From: Maribacter antarcticus DSM 21422
Lineage (GTDB): Bacteria > Bacteroidota > Bacteroidia > Flavobacteriales > Flavobacteriaceae
Direction of reading: 5' to 3'
Length of the DNA stretch: 64,000 bases
Assembly (NCBI RefSeq): GCF_000621125.1
Contig: NZ_KK211214.1
Coordinates: 453,461 to 517,460 of the forward strand
The translations under genes and the position numbers were made by a program. Under the pieces are notes generated by a model. That model worked only from the letters and a program-made list of their open reading frames with translations, did no database searches and was not told the origin of the DNA. This document shows positions 1 through 9,151 of the stretch, piece by piece; within the stretch, counting starts at the first letter, position 1; each line of letters opens with the position of its first letter.

Positions 1-8
1 GGAGCGCA

Positions 9-973
9 ATGTTGAATAAGGAAATTGAAGTATTAGGGCAAATCATTGCCAAAGGAAAAGGAGTTCAGTTAAATTTAGATATTGCCAAGTTACATACGCC
101 GATAAAAATTCAAGTACCTATAATTGTAGAGCGGGGAAAGAAAGAAGGGCCTACATTGCTTGTAACTGGCGGAATTCATGGTAATGAAATTAATGGTATT
201 GAGATTGTAAGACAACTCATTTCTAAAGAATACAATAAGCCAGAGTTGGGAATGGTTATATGTATTCCAGTGGTAAATGTATTTGGTTTTTTGGATCAGG
301 CGAGACAATTTCCTGATGGGAGAGACTTAAATCGTGTGTTTCCTGGCAGTCCACGGGGTTCTTTGGCAAGTAGATTTGCGTACCATATCATAAAGGAAAT
401 AGCTCCATTAGTAGACTACTGCATAGACTATCATACTGGTGGGGATAGTAGGTTTATCGTACCACAAGTTCGTATTGGTAAGCATGACATTGCTAGTCTT
501 GAGCTCGCAAAGGTTTTTAGTCCTTCCTTCATTATTAAATCTGCACGTAGGGAGAAATCTTTATGGGAAACATTCATAAGCTAGATAAAAAAGTACTGCT
601 GTACGAGGGTGGTAAATCACTTCACATAGATGATGAAATAACCAAAACCGGTTTACACGGTGCATTGCGCGTCATGCAACATTTGGGAATGCGTAATTTT
701 GAAAATGAACTTACTGAAGGCAATGCAGTCGAATCCAGCCCTATCATAATACAAAATTCCACTTGGATACGCGCTGGTTATTCTGGTATGATGCACCCTT
801 ACATAGCACCAGGAGAAAAAGTAGAAAAAGGGACTGTTTTAGGTAGTATCTCCGACCCTTTTGGTTCTTTTGAACGTGCTATTAAATCACAATTTTCAGG
901 GTATGTTATTTGCGTTAACCAATCTCCAATTGTGAACCAAGGAGATGGTATTTTTCATATTTCAAAAGAGTAA
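9..973 (+). pseudogene. Succinylglutamate desuccinylase/aspartoacylase family protein, frameshifted
   Basis: This is a zinc-dependent M14-like deacylase (AstE/AspA family) split over two frames. The first part (9-584) carries the metal-binding GGIHGNE motif near residue 55 and the DYHTGG motif near residue 140. The second part, readable from about 563 to 973, carries the LLYEGGKS motif and the C-terminal beta domain found in this family. Together they give about 320 residues, the usual length. The break lies near 565-575: adding one C so that the region reads ACC ATT CAT would join the parts as KSLWETIHKLDKKVLLYEGG. The substrate is unknown; in related bacteria such genes often follow rimK, which would lie outside the window. 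It could be a true pseudogene or a one-base sequence error. Family assignment is firm; functional state is not. Confidence 0.8.
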
Positions 974-977
974 GTTT

Positions 978-2216
978 TTAGTATCTTAAATACTTTAGCC
1001 TAATCTTGTTGAATTTTTCAATATCAGCCTGCCAAGTGGCCTTGATTACAGCTTCAGAATTACCTGCTTCTATCTGTTTTTGAAGTATTTCTGTTCCTGC
1101 GTGCTTTGTGAAACCAGTAGTACGGAAGAATTTTGACTTATCAGTAGTGTTTTGGTAGGCATCTATAAGCCATCTTAGAGATATTTCGTTCATTCTTGGT
1201 GTGTCGGACAAGTCTTTTCCATAACACGTTTTACCTTCTTCCTTAGGATATTTGGAGCCAAAGTTGGGTTTTGGAACATAATTAAAATCATATTGTGTGG
1301 AATCCATAAAAGAAGCTCCGTAGCGTTGAAACTGAAATTCCGTACCGCGGCCCGCATTGGTATTGGTGCCTTCGAAAAGCCCAAGACTGGGGTATAGGGA
1401 TATGGACGTATCATTGGGTAGGTTTGGAGAGGGTCTTATAGGTAGGTGGTACGCCATGTCTCGCGTCCAATTTTCTAATGGAATTACAGTCAGTTCGGCT
1501 TTCTTTTTTCCTTCTAACCATCCTTCTTGGTTAATCATTTGGGCATATTCCCCTATGGTCATCCCGTATACCAATGGTATTTCTGTCATCCCTAAAAACC
1601 CGATATGCTCTGCTTTCATCGTAGGACCGTCTACATAGTGCGCATTGGGATTGGGTCTGTCAAGTATAATGACCGGAATACCTTTTTCAGTACAGGCTTC
1701 CATCACCAGTTGCAAGGTAGCGATGTAGGTATAAAACCGCACGCCGACATCCTGAATGTCAAAGAGAACTAAATCTATGTCTTTTAATTGTGCTTGCGAG
1801 GGCTTTCTGTTCTTACCGTATAGAGAGATTAGCGGAAGTCCTGTTTTAGGGTCCGTACCGTCGGCTACCTTTTCGCCGGCATCTGCTTGGCCTCTAAACC
1901 CGTGTTCTGGTGCAAATACTTTTTTTATATTTATTTGTAATGCCAATAAAGAATCCACCAAATGCGTATTGATTTCTTTGTTAAAAATAACACTGGTTTG
2001 GTTGGCCACGACTGCTATTTTTTTGTTCTTCAGCAGCGGTACGTACTTTGCTGTTCGGTTTGCGGCCACCATGATGGGTTTAATACGTATAGGTGCTTCT
2101 ATTTTGCTGTTGTTAGTCGTTTTTTCTTTCATGGATTTGGCCGGGTTTCCACATCCAGCGCATATCAAAAACGATAATAAAACTGTATTTTTGAAATTGT
2201 ATATAAATAACATCAT
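978..2216 (-). CDS. NamZ-like exo-beta-N-acetylmuramidase family lipoprotein (DUF1343)
   Basis: The 412-residue protein matches the DUF1343 family, whose characterised member NamZ removes N-acetylmuramic acid from the non-reducing end of peptidoglycan fragments. Family motifs visible are PEHGFRG near residue 105, DIQDVGVRFYTY near 155 and DRPNPN near 190. The N-terminus is hydrophobic and ends in ICAGC, a slightly atypical lipobox, so it is probably an exported, membrane-anchored protein used in cell-wall recycling. The ATG at 2216 directly abuts the start codon of the divergent permease gene. Function is inferred from the family; substrate has not been shown here. Confidence 0.88.
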   Translation of the reverse strand: MMLFIYNFKNTVLLSFLICAGCGNPAKSMKEKTTNNSKIEAPIRIKPIMVAANRTAKYVPLLKNKKIAVVANQTSVIFNKEINTHLVDSLLALQINIKKVFAPEHGFRGQADAGEKVADGTDPKTGLPLISLYGKNRKPSQAQLKDIDLVLFDIQDVGVRFYTYIATLQLVMEACTEKGIPVIILDRPNPNAHYVDGPTMKAEHIGFLGMTEIPLVYGMTIGEYAQMINQEGWLEGKKKAELTVIPLENWTRDMAYHLPIRPSPNLPNDTSISLYPSLGLFEGTNTNAGRGTEFQFQRYGASFMDSTQYDFNYVPKPNFGSKYPKEEGKTCYGKDLSDTPRMNEISLRWLIDAYQNTTDKSKFFRTTGFTKHAGTEILQKQIEAGNSEAVIKATWQADIEKFNKIRLKYLRY

Positions 2217-3458
2217 TTGAACCTAGAGTATTTTATTGCCAAACGGCTTATTACGGGTAAGGAGCATAAAATTAGCATTTCCGCACCAATAATAAAAATC
2301 GCTATTGCAGCCATTGCTTTGGGATTGGTTATGATGTTGATTGCCATTGCCACAGGAGTAGGTCTTAAATACAAAATTCGGGAAAAGGTTACTGCTTTTA
2401 ACGGGCATGTTCAAATCTATAATTACGATAATAATAATTCGGAGGTTTCGGTAGTACCAGTATCCAAAAATCAAGATTTTTATCCCAATTTTAACAGTGT
2501 TGATGGTGTTGTGCACGTGCAGGCGGTGGCAACAAAGGCGGGTATTATACGTACTTCAGAAACATTTGAGGGTGTTATTGCTAAAGGTGTAGGGGACGAT
2601 TATAATTGGGAAGCCCTGGAAGAGTATCTGGTTGTGGGTGAATTACCGAGTTATAATGCTGGATTAAACGGAGACGTCTTAATGTCCAAACTCATGGCTA
2701 ATAGATTGAACATGAAGGTTGGCGACTCCTTTTTCACTTTTTTTCTAAAAAATGAGAACACTAATGCCTTGCCCAATCAACGAAAGTTTACCATCAAGGG
2801 TATCTACGATAGTGGTTTTGAAGAAATAGATGAACTCTTTTTGTTTATAGACATACGGCACATTCAACGAATGAATAAGTGGACCGAAGATGAGGTAGGG
2901 AATTTTGAAATATTCTTGGATAGTTTTGATGCTATTGATGAAAAAAGCAAACTGATTTACGCAAAGACCTTGTCCGACTTGGACACTAAAACGCTTAAGG
3001 AAAAATACCGAAATATTTTTGAATGGATAGGACTGTTCGATTTTAATATCATATTAATTATTGGTATTTTAATGGTGGTATGCGGTTTTAATATGATTAC
3101 GGCTTTATTAGTCTTGATTTTGGAACGCACCCCCATGATTGGAATACTAAAGGCATTGGGCACCAATAATTGGAGTATACGAAAAGTCTTTTTGTATAAT
3201 GCGGCCTATCTTATCGGTATTGGTTTGTTCTGGGGTAATTTGATTGGTTTAGGGTTTATTTATATCCAAGAGGTTTTTAAACCTTTTAAGTTTCCCAATC
3301 CTAAGGAATATTATATAGAATATATTCCAGTACATATGGATATAATGACGGTAGTCTACTTGAATGTTGGCGTTATGGTCTTGTGCCTTTTAATGCTGCT
3401 CGTACCATCGTATATCATCACAAAAATTACGCCGGTCAAAGCCATCCGTTTTGAGTAA
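2217..3458 (+). CDS. ABC transporter permease, FtsX/LolC-E type
   Basis: The 413-residue protein has the FtsX/MacB permease layout: one transmembrane helix near residues 25-50, a large periplasmic region to about 270, and three helices at about 275-300, 325-350 and 375-400. The family exports lipoproteins or other envelope substrates and needs an ATPase encoded elsewhere. The start is TTG at 2217, chosen because NLEYFIAKRLITG is the typical beginning of this family in Flavobacteriia and there is no upstream ATG in frame. Its start touches the start codon of the divergent NamZ-like gene, so its promoter must lie inside that gene. The substrate cannot be told from the sequence. Confidence 0.88.
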   Translation: MNLEYFIAKRLITGKEHKISISAPIIKIAIAAIALGLVMMLIAIATGVGLKYKIREKVTAFNGHVQIYNYDNNNSEVSVVPVSKNQDFYPNFNSVDGVVHVQAVATKAGIIRTSETFEGVIAKGVGDDYNWEALEEYLVVGELPSYNAGLNGDVLMSKLMANRLNMKVGDSFFTFFLKNENTNALPNQRKFTIKGIYDSGFEEIDELFLFIDIRHIQRMNKWTEDEVGNFEIFLDSFDAIDEKSKLIYAKTLSDLDTKTLKEKYRNIFEWIGLFDFNIILIIGILMVVCGFNMITALLVLILERTPMIGILKALGTNNWSIRKVFLYNAAYLIGIGLFWGNLIGLGFIYIQEVFKPFKFPNPKEYYIEYIPVHMDIMTVVYLNVGVMVLCLLMLLVPSYIITKITPVKAIRFE

Positions 3459-3576
3459 TAATATGTAATTAATGTAAGTACAAGGGAATAGGAAACCTGA
3501 CGTAGAACTTGGGATGTAAATGGTGTTTTTTAGATTGATGTCGCATTAATCCTCATTAGTAACAAGTAAAAGTAAC

Positions 3577-4557
3577 ATGGAATACGTAGAAAATATTTTG
3601 GGAACCATAGGGAATACGCCCATGGTAAAAATGAATAAATTAACGGCCGAACTGCCGTGCTTGGTTTTGGCAAAGTACGAGACCTTCAATCCGGGAAACT
3701 CGGTCAAAGATCGTATGGCACTTCAAATGATTGATGATGCTGAAGAAGCCGGAGTTTTAAAACCGGGGGGCACTATTATTGAAGGTACTTCTGGGAATAC
3801 TGGAATGGGATTGGCTTTAGCAGCGACCATCAAAGGCTATAAAATGATATGTGTGATAAGCGATAAGCAATCGAAGGAAAAAATGGATATTCTTCGAGCG
3901 GTTGGAAGCGAAGTACATGTTTGCCCAACAGATGTTGCTCCTGAAGATCCTAGAAGCTACTACAGCACGGCTAAAAGACTAGCCACCGAAATACCCAATT
4001 CTTGGTACGTAAATCAATATGATAATCCTTCTAATTGCAAGGCCCATTTTTTGAGTACCGGACCAGAGATATGGAAACAAACGGATGGGAAGGTAACGCA
4101 CTTTGTCGTTGGTGTTGGAACTGGCGGAACCATATCTGGAGTAGGTTCGTATTTAAAAATGAAGAATCCCAATGTTAAGATTTGGGGTGTGGATACCTAT
4201 GGTTCCGTCTTTAAGAAATACCATGAAACGGGGGTTTTTGACGAAAAGGAAATTTATCCCTACATAACAGAAGGAATAGGTGAGGATATTCTACCCCTAA
4301 ATGTAAATTTTGGGGTCATTGATGGTTTTACTAAGGTAACGGACAAAGATGCTGCGGTATACACTCAACGTTTAGCAAAGGAAGAAGCTATGTTTTTAGG
4401 TAATTCTGCCGGTGCTGCTATAAAAGGTTTGTTACAATTAAAAGAACATTTTACGAAGGACGATGTAGTCGTGGTTTTGTTCCATGACCACGGTAGTAGG
4501 TATGTTGGAAAGATGTTTAACGATGAGTGGATGCGTGAGCAGGGGTTCTTAGAGTAA
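3577..4557 (+). CDS. PLP-dependent cysteine synthase family protein
   Basis: The 326-residue protein is a fold-type II PLP enzyme of the cysteine synthase/cystathionine beta-synthase family. The PLP lysine is K44 in NPGNSVKDR, the substrate loop is GTSGNTG near residue 69, and the phosphate-binding glycine loop is GVGTGGTISG near residue 179. Only the catalytic domain is present; there is no CBS-domain tail. It would join O-acetylserine or a related acceptor with sulfide, or run the cystathionine reaction. The peptidase gene downstream starts 30 bases later and may be co-transcribed. The exact substrate is uncertain. Confidence 0.9.
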   Translation: MEYVENILGTIGNTPMVKMNKLTAELPCLVLAKYETFNPGNSVKDRMALQMIDDAEEAGVLKPGGTIIEGTSGNTGMGLALAATIKGYKMICVISDKQSKEKMDILRAVGSEVHVCPTDVAPEDPRSYYSTAKRLATEIPNSWYVNQYDNPSNCKAHFLSTGPEIWKQTDGKVTHFVVGVGTGGTISGVGSYLKMKNPNVKIWGVDTYGSVFKKYHETGVFDEKEIYPYITEGIGEDILPLNVNFGVIDGFTKVTDKDAAVYTQRLAKEEAMFLGNSAGAAIKGLLQLKEHFTKDDVVVVLFHDHGSRYVGKMFNDEWMREQGFLE

Positions 4558-4587
4558 CTAGTAAAATTAATAGAAAAAATATATCCT

Positions 4588-5886
4588 ATGTTGAGATCAG
4601 GAATAGCTTTAGTATGTTCGGTCATGTTGTTTGTAGTATCATTATCTGCACAAAACCTATCGAGGACCGAAAAGAAATTTATTAAAAGTATTGAAGCTAA
4701 TAATGCGGAGGCTATTGGTTTTCTGGAACAGGTAGTCAATATTAACAGTGGTTCCTTAAACGTAGCGGGAGTAAAAAAAGTAGGGGATGTTTTTGGAACT
4801 GCCTTTGAAAACATAGGTATGAAAACTACTTGGATTCCTATGCCGGAAGAGATGAACAGGGCGGGCCACTTGTTTGCGGAAACCAATGGAAAAAAAGGGA
4901 AGAAGTTGCTATTGATTGGTCATTTGGATACGGTGTTCGAGGAAGACAGTCCGTTTCAGACGTTTACTAAAATCAATGATAGTATTGCTCATGCACCTGG
5001 TGGAAATGACATGAAGGGTGGGAATGTCATTATTCTATATGCGCTAAAGGCACTTCAAGAGCAAGGCTTATTAAATGATGCTCAAATCATCGTTGCTTTT
5101 ACAGGCGATGAGGAAAGTACCGGAAAGCCTTTGACCGTGAGCAGAAAAGATTTAATTGACGCGGCAAAACGGAGTGATATTGCACTTGGATTTGAGACCT
5201 CTACAGGCTTTAATTATGCCACTGTAGCTCGTAGAGGCGCTTCTGGTTGGAAAGTTGAGGTAACAGGAAAGCGTGCCCATTCCTCTGGTATTTTTAGCGA
5301 AAATACAGGAGCTGGTGCTATTTTTGAAATGTCCCGTATACTTCATCGTTTTTATACTGATGTAAAAGGAGAAGATTTGTTGACCTTCAATCCAGGCACC
5401 TTAATGGGGGGTACGTTTGTAGAATATGATGATGCTACGAGCAAGGGAACCGTATTTGGTAAGTCAAATGTAGTGGCTCAAAAATCAGAAGTTCGTGGTG
5501 GACTTCGTTTTATATCCGAGGAGCAAAAGGAGGGTGCTAGGGAAAAAATGCGTGAAATAGTAGCAAATAATCTACCCATGACTTCAGCAACTGTGACGTT
5601 CACGGATAGTTATCCCGCTATGGGGCCAAAAGCATCCAATTTGGAATTATTGAAACAACTGAATGTGGTCAGTACCGATTTAGGACAAGGAGCGGTATTA
5701 GCCTACGACCCAGGTAAACGAGGAGCAGCGGATACTTCTTTTGTGGCGGATTATGTAGCTTGTTTAGATGGTCTTGGAACCATGGGTAGGGGAGCGCATA
5801 CTCCGGAGGAAACGGTTAATCTGAATACCATAGAGGCACTAACGAAAAGAACCGCATTGCTTATTTATAGGTTGATAAACCAGTAA
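4588..5886 (+). CDS. Secreted M20 family metallopeptidase (carboxypeptidase G2-like)
   Basis: The 432-residue protein starts with a signal peptide ending near SLSAQ at residue 21-22. It has the M20 di-zinc layout: GHLDTV with H112, GGNDMKGG with bridging D141, and TGDEEST with the catalytic and metal-binding E175/E176. A dimerisation (lid) domain lies around residues 210-325 and another metal-ligand region near the C-terminus contains GRGAHTPEE. The closest family type is glutamate carboxypeptidase CPG2, which releases C-terminal glutamate. It should act in the periplasm. It follows the cysteine-synthase-like gene by 30 bases. Confidence 0.88.
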   Translation: MLRSGIALVCSVMLFVVSLSAQNLSRTEKKFIKSIEANNAEAIGFLEQVVNINSGSLNVAGVKKVGDVFGTAFENIGMKTTWIPMPEEMNRAGHLFAETNGKKGKKLLLIGHLDTVFEEDSPFQTFTKINDSIAHAPGGNDMKGGNVIILYALKALQEQGLLNDAQIIVAFTGDEESTGKPLTVSRKDLIDAAKRSDIALGFETSTGFNYATVARRGASGWKVEVTGKRAHSSGIFSENTGAGAIFEMSRILHRFYTDVKGEDLLTFNPGTLMGGTFVEYDDATSKGTVFGKSNVVAQKSEVRGGLRFISEEQKEGAREKMREIVANNLPMTSATVTFTDSYPAMGPKASNLELLKQLNVVSTDLGQGAVLAYDPGKRGAADTSFVADYVACLDGLGTMGRGAHTPEETVNLNTIEALTKRTALLIYRLINQ

Positions 5887-6090
5887 ATTTAAGTGTACAG
5901 TCTGTATAAACTGATGCGTTAAAGTGAATGGTGAGAAAGTATTCTTGAGTTAAATGCTTATTGATGTTAAAACATCAGCTTTAGTATTTTATAGTCATGG
6001 TTTCTTAATGTGTTTATTGCAGCTTTTTGTATAAGGCTGGTCAATACTCGGTATGCATTACTTTTGGTATCTTAGTTAAAAATTAAGCCG

Positions 6091-7509
6091 ATGAAAATCC
6101 AATTTTCTCACTATTTTTTCGCAACAAATAACTTGGTGCTACTAGTGCTATCGCTATTTCTTTTCAACTGTAGTTCGAACGATACACCATCCATTCAACA
6201 AGAGGAAGAGCAAGAGGAAGAGCAAGAGGAAACGGTAATTTCACCCGAAGACAGGTTACCCTTGGTCGCTATTTCTACGAATGGAAACCAAATTGTAGAT
6301 GAGCCGAAGATAGATGCTACGTTTACAATTATAGAAGGGGATGCGGTGTCTTATGAGGGAGGAATGGGTATTGAAATTAGAGGAGCTTCCTCTCAAATGT
6401 TTCCAAAAAAATCATTTGGGTTTGAAACTAGGGATGCCGCTAATGAGGATTTGGATGTCCCCGTACTTGAATTTCCGGAAGAGGAAGATTGGATTTTATA
6501 CGCGCCATACAGCGATAAATCCCTAATGCGGAATATGTTGATTTATGATTTATCCAGAGATATGAACCAATATGCGAGTAGGACAAAATTTGTAGAGGTT
6601 ACCATAAATGACTCGTATCAAGGAGTGTATGTATTCATGGAAAAGCTAAAAAGGGATTCTGGTCGCATCGATATTAATAAACTGAAAGAAGACGAAAACT
6701 CAGGAGAAGATGTAACGGGTGGTTATATTTTAAAGATAGACAAGACTGCTGGCACCAATTTAGGAGAGGGCTATAATGATCAAAATTCTTTTGTATCGAC
6801 CGTTGCCCCGCCCAATGCTAATTTAGGGCAAGAAATTAATTTCCTATACGAGGAACCGGATGCAGCGGATATTACCATGGAACAGAAAACGTATATCTCC
6901 AATTATGTAGGTCAGTTTGAGGCGGCTTTAGCTTCTGATGCTTTTACGAACATAGAAACCGGTTACGAGGCCTTTATAGATGTGGATAGTTTTATCGATT
7001 TCTTTATTCTGAACGAGCTTTCCAATAACGTAGACGGCTATCGTATAAGCACGTATATGCATAAGGATAAAAATGAAAAGTTAAAAATGGGACCCATTTG
7101 GGATTTTAATCTTGCCTTTGGGAATGCCGATTATTGTGATGGTGGAAGCACCAATGTATGGGCTTACCAATTTAATCAGCGTTGTCCGCAGGATTTTTTA
7201 CTGGTGCCTTTTTGGTGGGAACGTCTTTTGCAAGACCCTTCCTATGTGGCCAAGTTACAATCTAGATGGAACGAACTACGCGGTAGTAGCTTGTCAAATG
7301 GAGCTATTTTGTCAAAAATTGATTTCTATACAGCTTTGTTAAGTGTTTCCGCGGCTACAAAAAATAACTTTATAAGATGGCCTGTGTTAGGAACGTACAT
7401 TTGGCCCAATAATTTTGTTGGAAATACCTCTGAACAAGAGTTAGGGTATTTGACCGATTGGATAGAGAATAGGTTGCTATGGATGGATACTGAAATAGAT
7501 GGATTGTAA
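6091..7509 (+). CDS. CotH kinase family lipoprotein
   Basis: The 472-residue protein begins with a lipoprotein signal (LFLFNCSSND), followed by an acidic linker made of EEEQ repeats encoded by a 12-base tandem repeat at 6201-6230. The rest matches the CotH family: RGASSQMFPKKSFGFE near residue 96, a YAPYSDKSLMRN segment near 150, GVYVFMEKLKRD near 190 and GPIWDFNLAFGN near 340. CotH proteins are atypical protein kinases in spore coats; in Bacteroidota they are surface or periplasmic proteins whose target is unknown. The anchor and linker suggest display at the outer membrane. The family call is firm, the role is not. Confidence 0.88.
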   Translation: MKIQFSHYFFATNNLVLLVLSLFLFNCSSNDTPSIQQEEEQEEEQEETVISPEDRLPLVAISTNGNQIVDEPKIDATFTIIEGDAVSYEGGMGIEIRGASSQMFPKKSFGFETRDAANEDLDVPVLEFPEEEDWILYAPYSDKSLMRNMLIYDLSRDMNQYASRTKFVEVTINDSYQGVYVFMEKLKRDSGRIDINKLKEDENSGEDVTGGYILKIDKTAGTNLGEGYNDQNSFVSTVAPPNANLGQEINFLYEEPDAADITMEQKTYISNYVGQFEAALASDAFTNIETGYEAFIDVDSFIDFFILNELSNNVDGYRISTYMHKDKNEKLKMGPIWDFNLAFGNADYCDGGSTNVWAYQFNQRCPQDFLLVPFWWERLLQDPSYVAKLQSRWNELRGSSLSNGAILSKIDFYTALLSVSAATKNNFIRWPVLGTYIWPNNFVGNTSEQELGYLTDWIENRLLWMDTEIDGL

Positions 7510-7683
7510 GCGTTTTTCTCAAATTTGAGGAAGTAGTTTTCAATATATTTACACCTATTTCTCTAGTATTAAAGTCAGCCAATTTCCGTTTTATTTCCCT
7601 TTAGGGCTAGGAAAAATAAAAGGGTCTTTGCGTAGTTGTAGATAGTTACATCTATTTAATAGTGTTCAAATCATTAAACTTTT

Positions 7684-8475
7684 ATGGAGAAAAGTACTGT
7701 GCTTAGTCTAGGAAACCAAACCGTAAGAATCGATGTAGGAGAATTGGTTGGCTATAGAGTATCTGAAAATGAGTTTATCCATCAAAAAGGAAGTCCAGGA
7801 TGGCGTAGCTCGGATACGGAAATGTTTCCCATTATAGGACCTACAAATAAAGCAAACTTTAGGGTGCTTACTCCAATGGGAGAAGCGATACAGGATCAGC
7901 ATGGACTACTACGCGAAATGCAGTACGAGGTAACGCAGCAAACAGCAGCAAAAGTAGTTTTTACGAAACGGTATAAAGCGAATACAGTTGTACATAACTC
8001 AAAATTTCCCCAAAAATCTTCAGAGGAAACCTTGTCATGGCCGTATGATTTCGAATTTACCAAAACGTTCCAACTTATAGATAATGGTTTAGAGATAAGC
8101 TTTAAAATAGCAGGAAAAATCGGTATGCCTTATATGCTGGGCTACCATCCGGCTTTTAATTTACACACAGCTAGCGCAACTATAAAAACCAATGTTAAAT
8201 CTATTTCTATCGCTGAGGTGTTGGCTGTTGGAAGCAGCGCGCTCCACGTTCCAAATTGTAAAAAAATGGTCCTTTCAGATAGGCAGCCTTTAGAAATTAC
8301 TACAACTGGTTTTACTAGTTTTATGCTTTGGACAGAAGTGTCCAATATGGTCTGTATAGAGCCTATAACCTTTTATCCTTATGCCGTGGCACAAGAAAAC
8401 TTACATGAAGGATTTTCTACATTGGATGGTAATTCCAAAGAGTATACTGTGTTTTTAAAACCGCTGCACAACTAA
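7684..8475 (+). CDS. Aldose 1-epimerase-like (galactose mutarotase fold) protein
   Basis: The 263-residue protein has the mutarotase beta-sandwich pattern: SPGWRSSDTEMFPIIGPT near residue 36, the DQHGLLRE segment near 70 containing the histidine typical of the family, GYHPAFNL near 154, and a late CIEPITFYPYAV near 227 in the place of the catalytic glutamate region. No signal peptide is seen, so it is probably cytoplasmic. Proteins of this type interconvert sugar anomers or act on phosphorylated sugars; the actual sugar is unknown. The DinB gene follows after 11 bases. Confidence 0.85.
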   Translation: MEKSTVLSLGNQTVRIDVGELVGYRVSENEFIHQKGSPGWRSSDTEMFPIIGPTNKANFRVLTPMGEAIQDQHGLLREMQYEVTQQTAAKVVFTKRYKANTVVHNSKFPQKSSEETLSWPYDFEFTKTFQLIDNGLEISFKIAGKIGMPYMLGYHPAFNLHTASATIKTNVKSISIAEVLAVGSSALHVPNCKKMVLSDRQPLEITTTGFTSFMLWTEVSNMVCIEPITFYPYAVAQENLHEGFSTLDGNSKEYTVFLKPLHN

Positions 8476-8486
8476 ATAAATGATTT

Positions 8487-9077
8487 ATGAAAAGTGCCGT
8501 ATTTTTTTTAGTCATATTATGCTGGCTAAACAGTTTTTCTCAAGAAACGAATGAGGCTAGTTCTTACTATGCCAAGATTCCAACTGCACCACTCGACTAT
8601 ACACCAGGAGCAATGATTTCCAGAATGGTAGATGGTTTGGGTTTTCGCTATTATTGGGCCACGGAAGGTTTAACAGAGGCTGATTTAAGCTATAAACCAA
8701 GTGTAGACGCTAGAACTTTGGAGCAGACGCTAGGTCATATCTATGGTCTATCCAGAACCATTTTGAATTCCGCAAAACTAGTACCTACAGATTTCACCAA
8801 AGGACAGCTAACAATGAGCCACTTGGAAATGCGTTTTGCCACCTTGGAGAATTTTAGGCAGGCCAGTACGCTGTTTTTGACTTCCGATGATATATCCAAA
8901 CATTCTATTGTTTTTATTCGGGAAAACGGCAATTCGGAATTTCCATTTTGGAACCAGATAAACGGACCAATAGAAGATGCCGTTTGGCACTCAGGTCAGG
9001 CTGTACTGCTGCGAAGAACTTCAGGAAATCCGATACACCCCAAAGTAAATGTGTTTTTAGGGAAGCTCAATGATTAA
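8487..9077 (+). CDS. DinB family protein, exported
   Basis: The 196-residue protein starts with a clear signal peptide (about 18 residues, ending in SFSQ) and then a DinB-type four-helix bundle, with EQTLGHIYGLSRTIL near residue 80 and a final DAVWHSGQAVLLRR near 165. The histidines in these segments (LGHIYG and VWHSGQ) are the metal ligands expected in DinB/YfiT proteins. The signal peptide indicates a periplasmic member. DinB domains are linked to thiol transfer in some families, but no role can be assigned here. It lies 11 bases after the mutarotase-like gene and is likely co-transcribed. Confidence 0.82.
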   Translation: MKSAVFFLVILCWLNSFSQETNEASSYYAKIPTAPLDYTPGAMISRMVDGLGFRYYWATEGLTEADLSYKPSVDARTLEQTLGHIYGLSRTILNSAKLVPTDFTKGQLTMSHLEMRFATLENFRQASTLFLTSDDISKHSIVFIRENGNSEFPFWNQINGPIEDAVWHSGQAVLLRRTSGNPIHPKVNVFLGKLND

Positions 9078-9151
9078 CTGAAATTGGTTTGCATAAGCAC
9101 CTTTCCAAAACCACAAGCAGGGGAACGGTCATTATTATGTAACTTCGTATT

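Noticed and set aside
1756..2220. 154-residue plus-strand frame
   Set aside because: It is antisense to the NamZ-like gene, with no recognisable domain; a shadow frame.
4365..4886. 173-residue minus-strand frame
   Set aside because: It runs antisense across the cysteine synthase and peptidase genes, both well supported.
6201..6230. Short tandem repeat that might hint at a CRISPR array
   Set aside because: It is a 12-base coding repeat for an acidic EEEQ linker in the CotH lipoprotein, without spacers.
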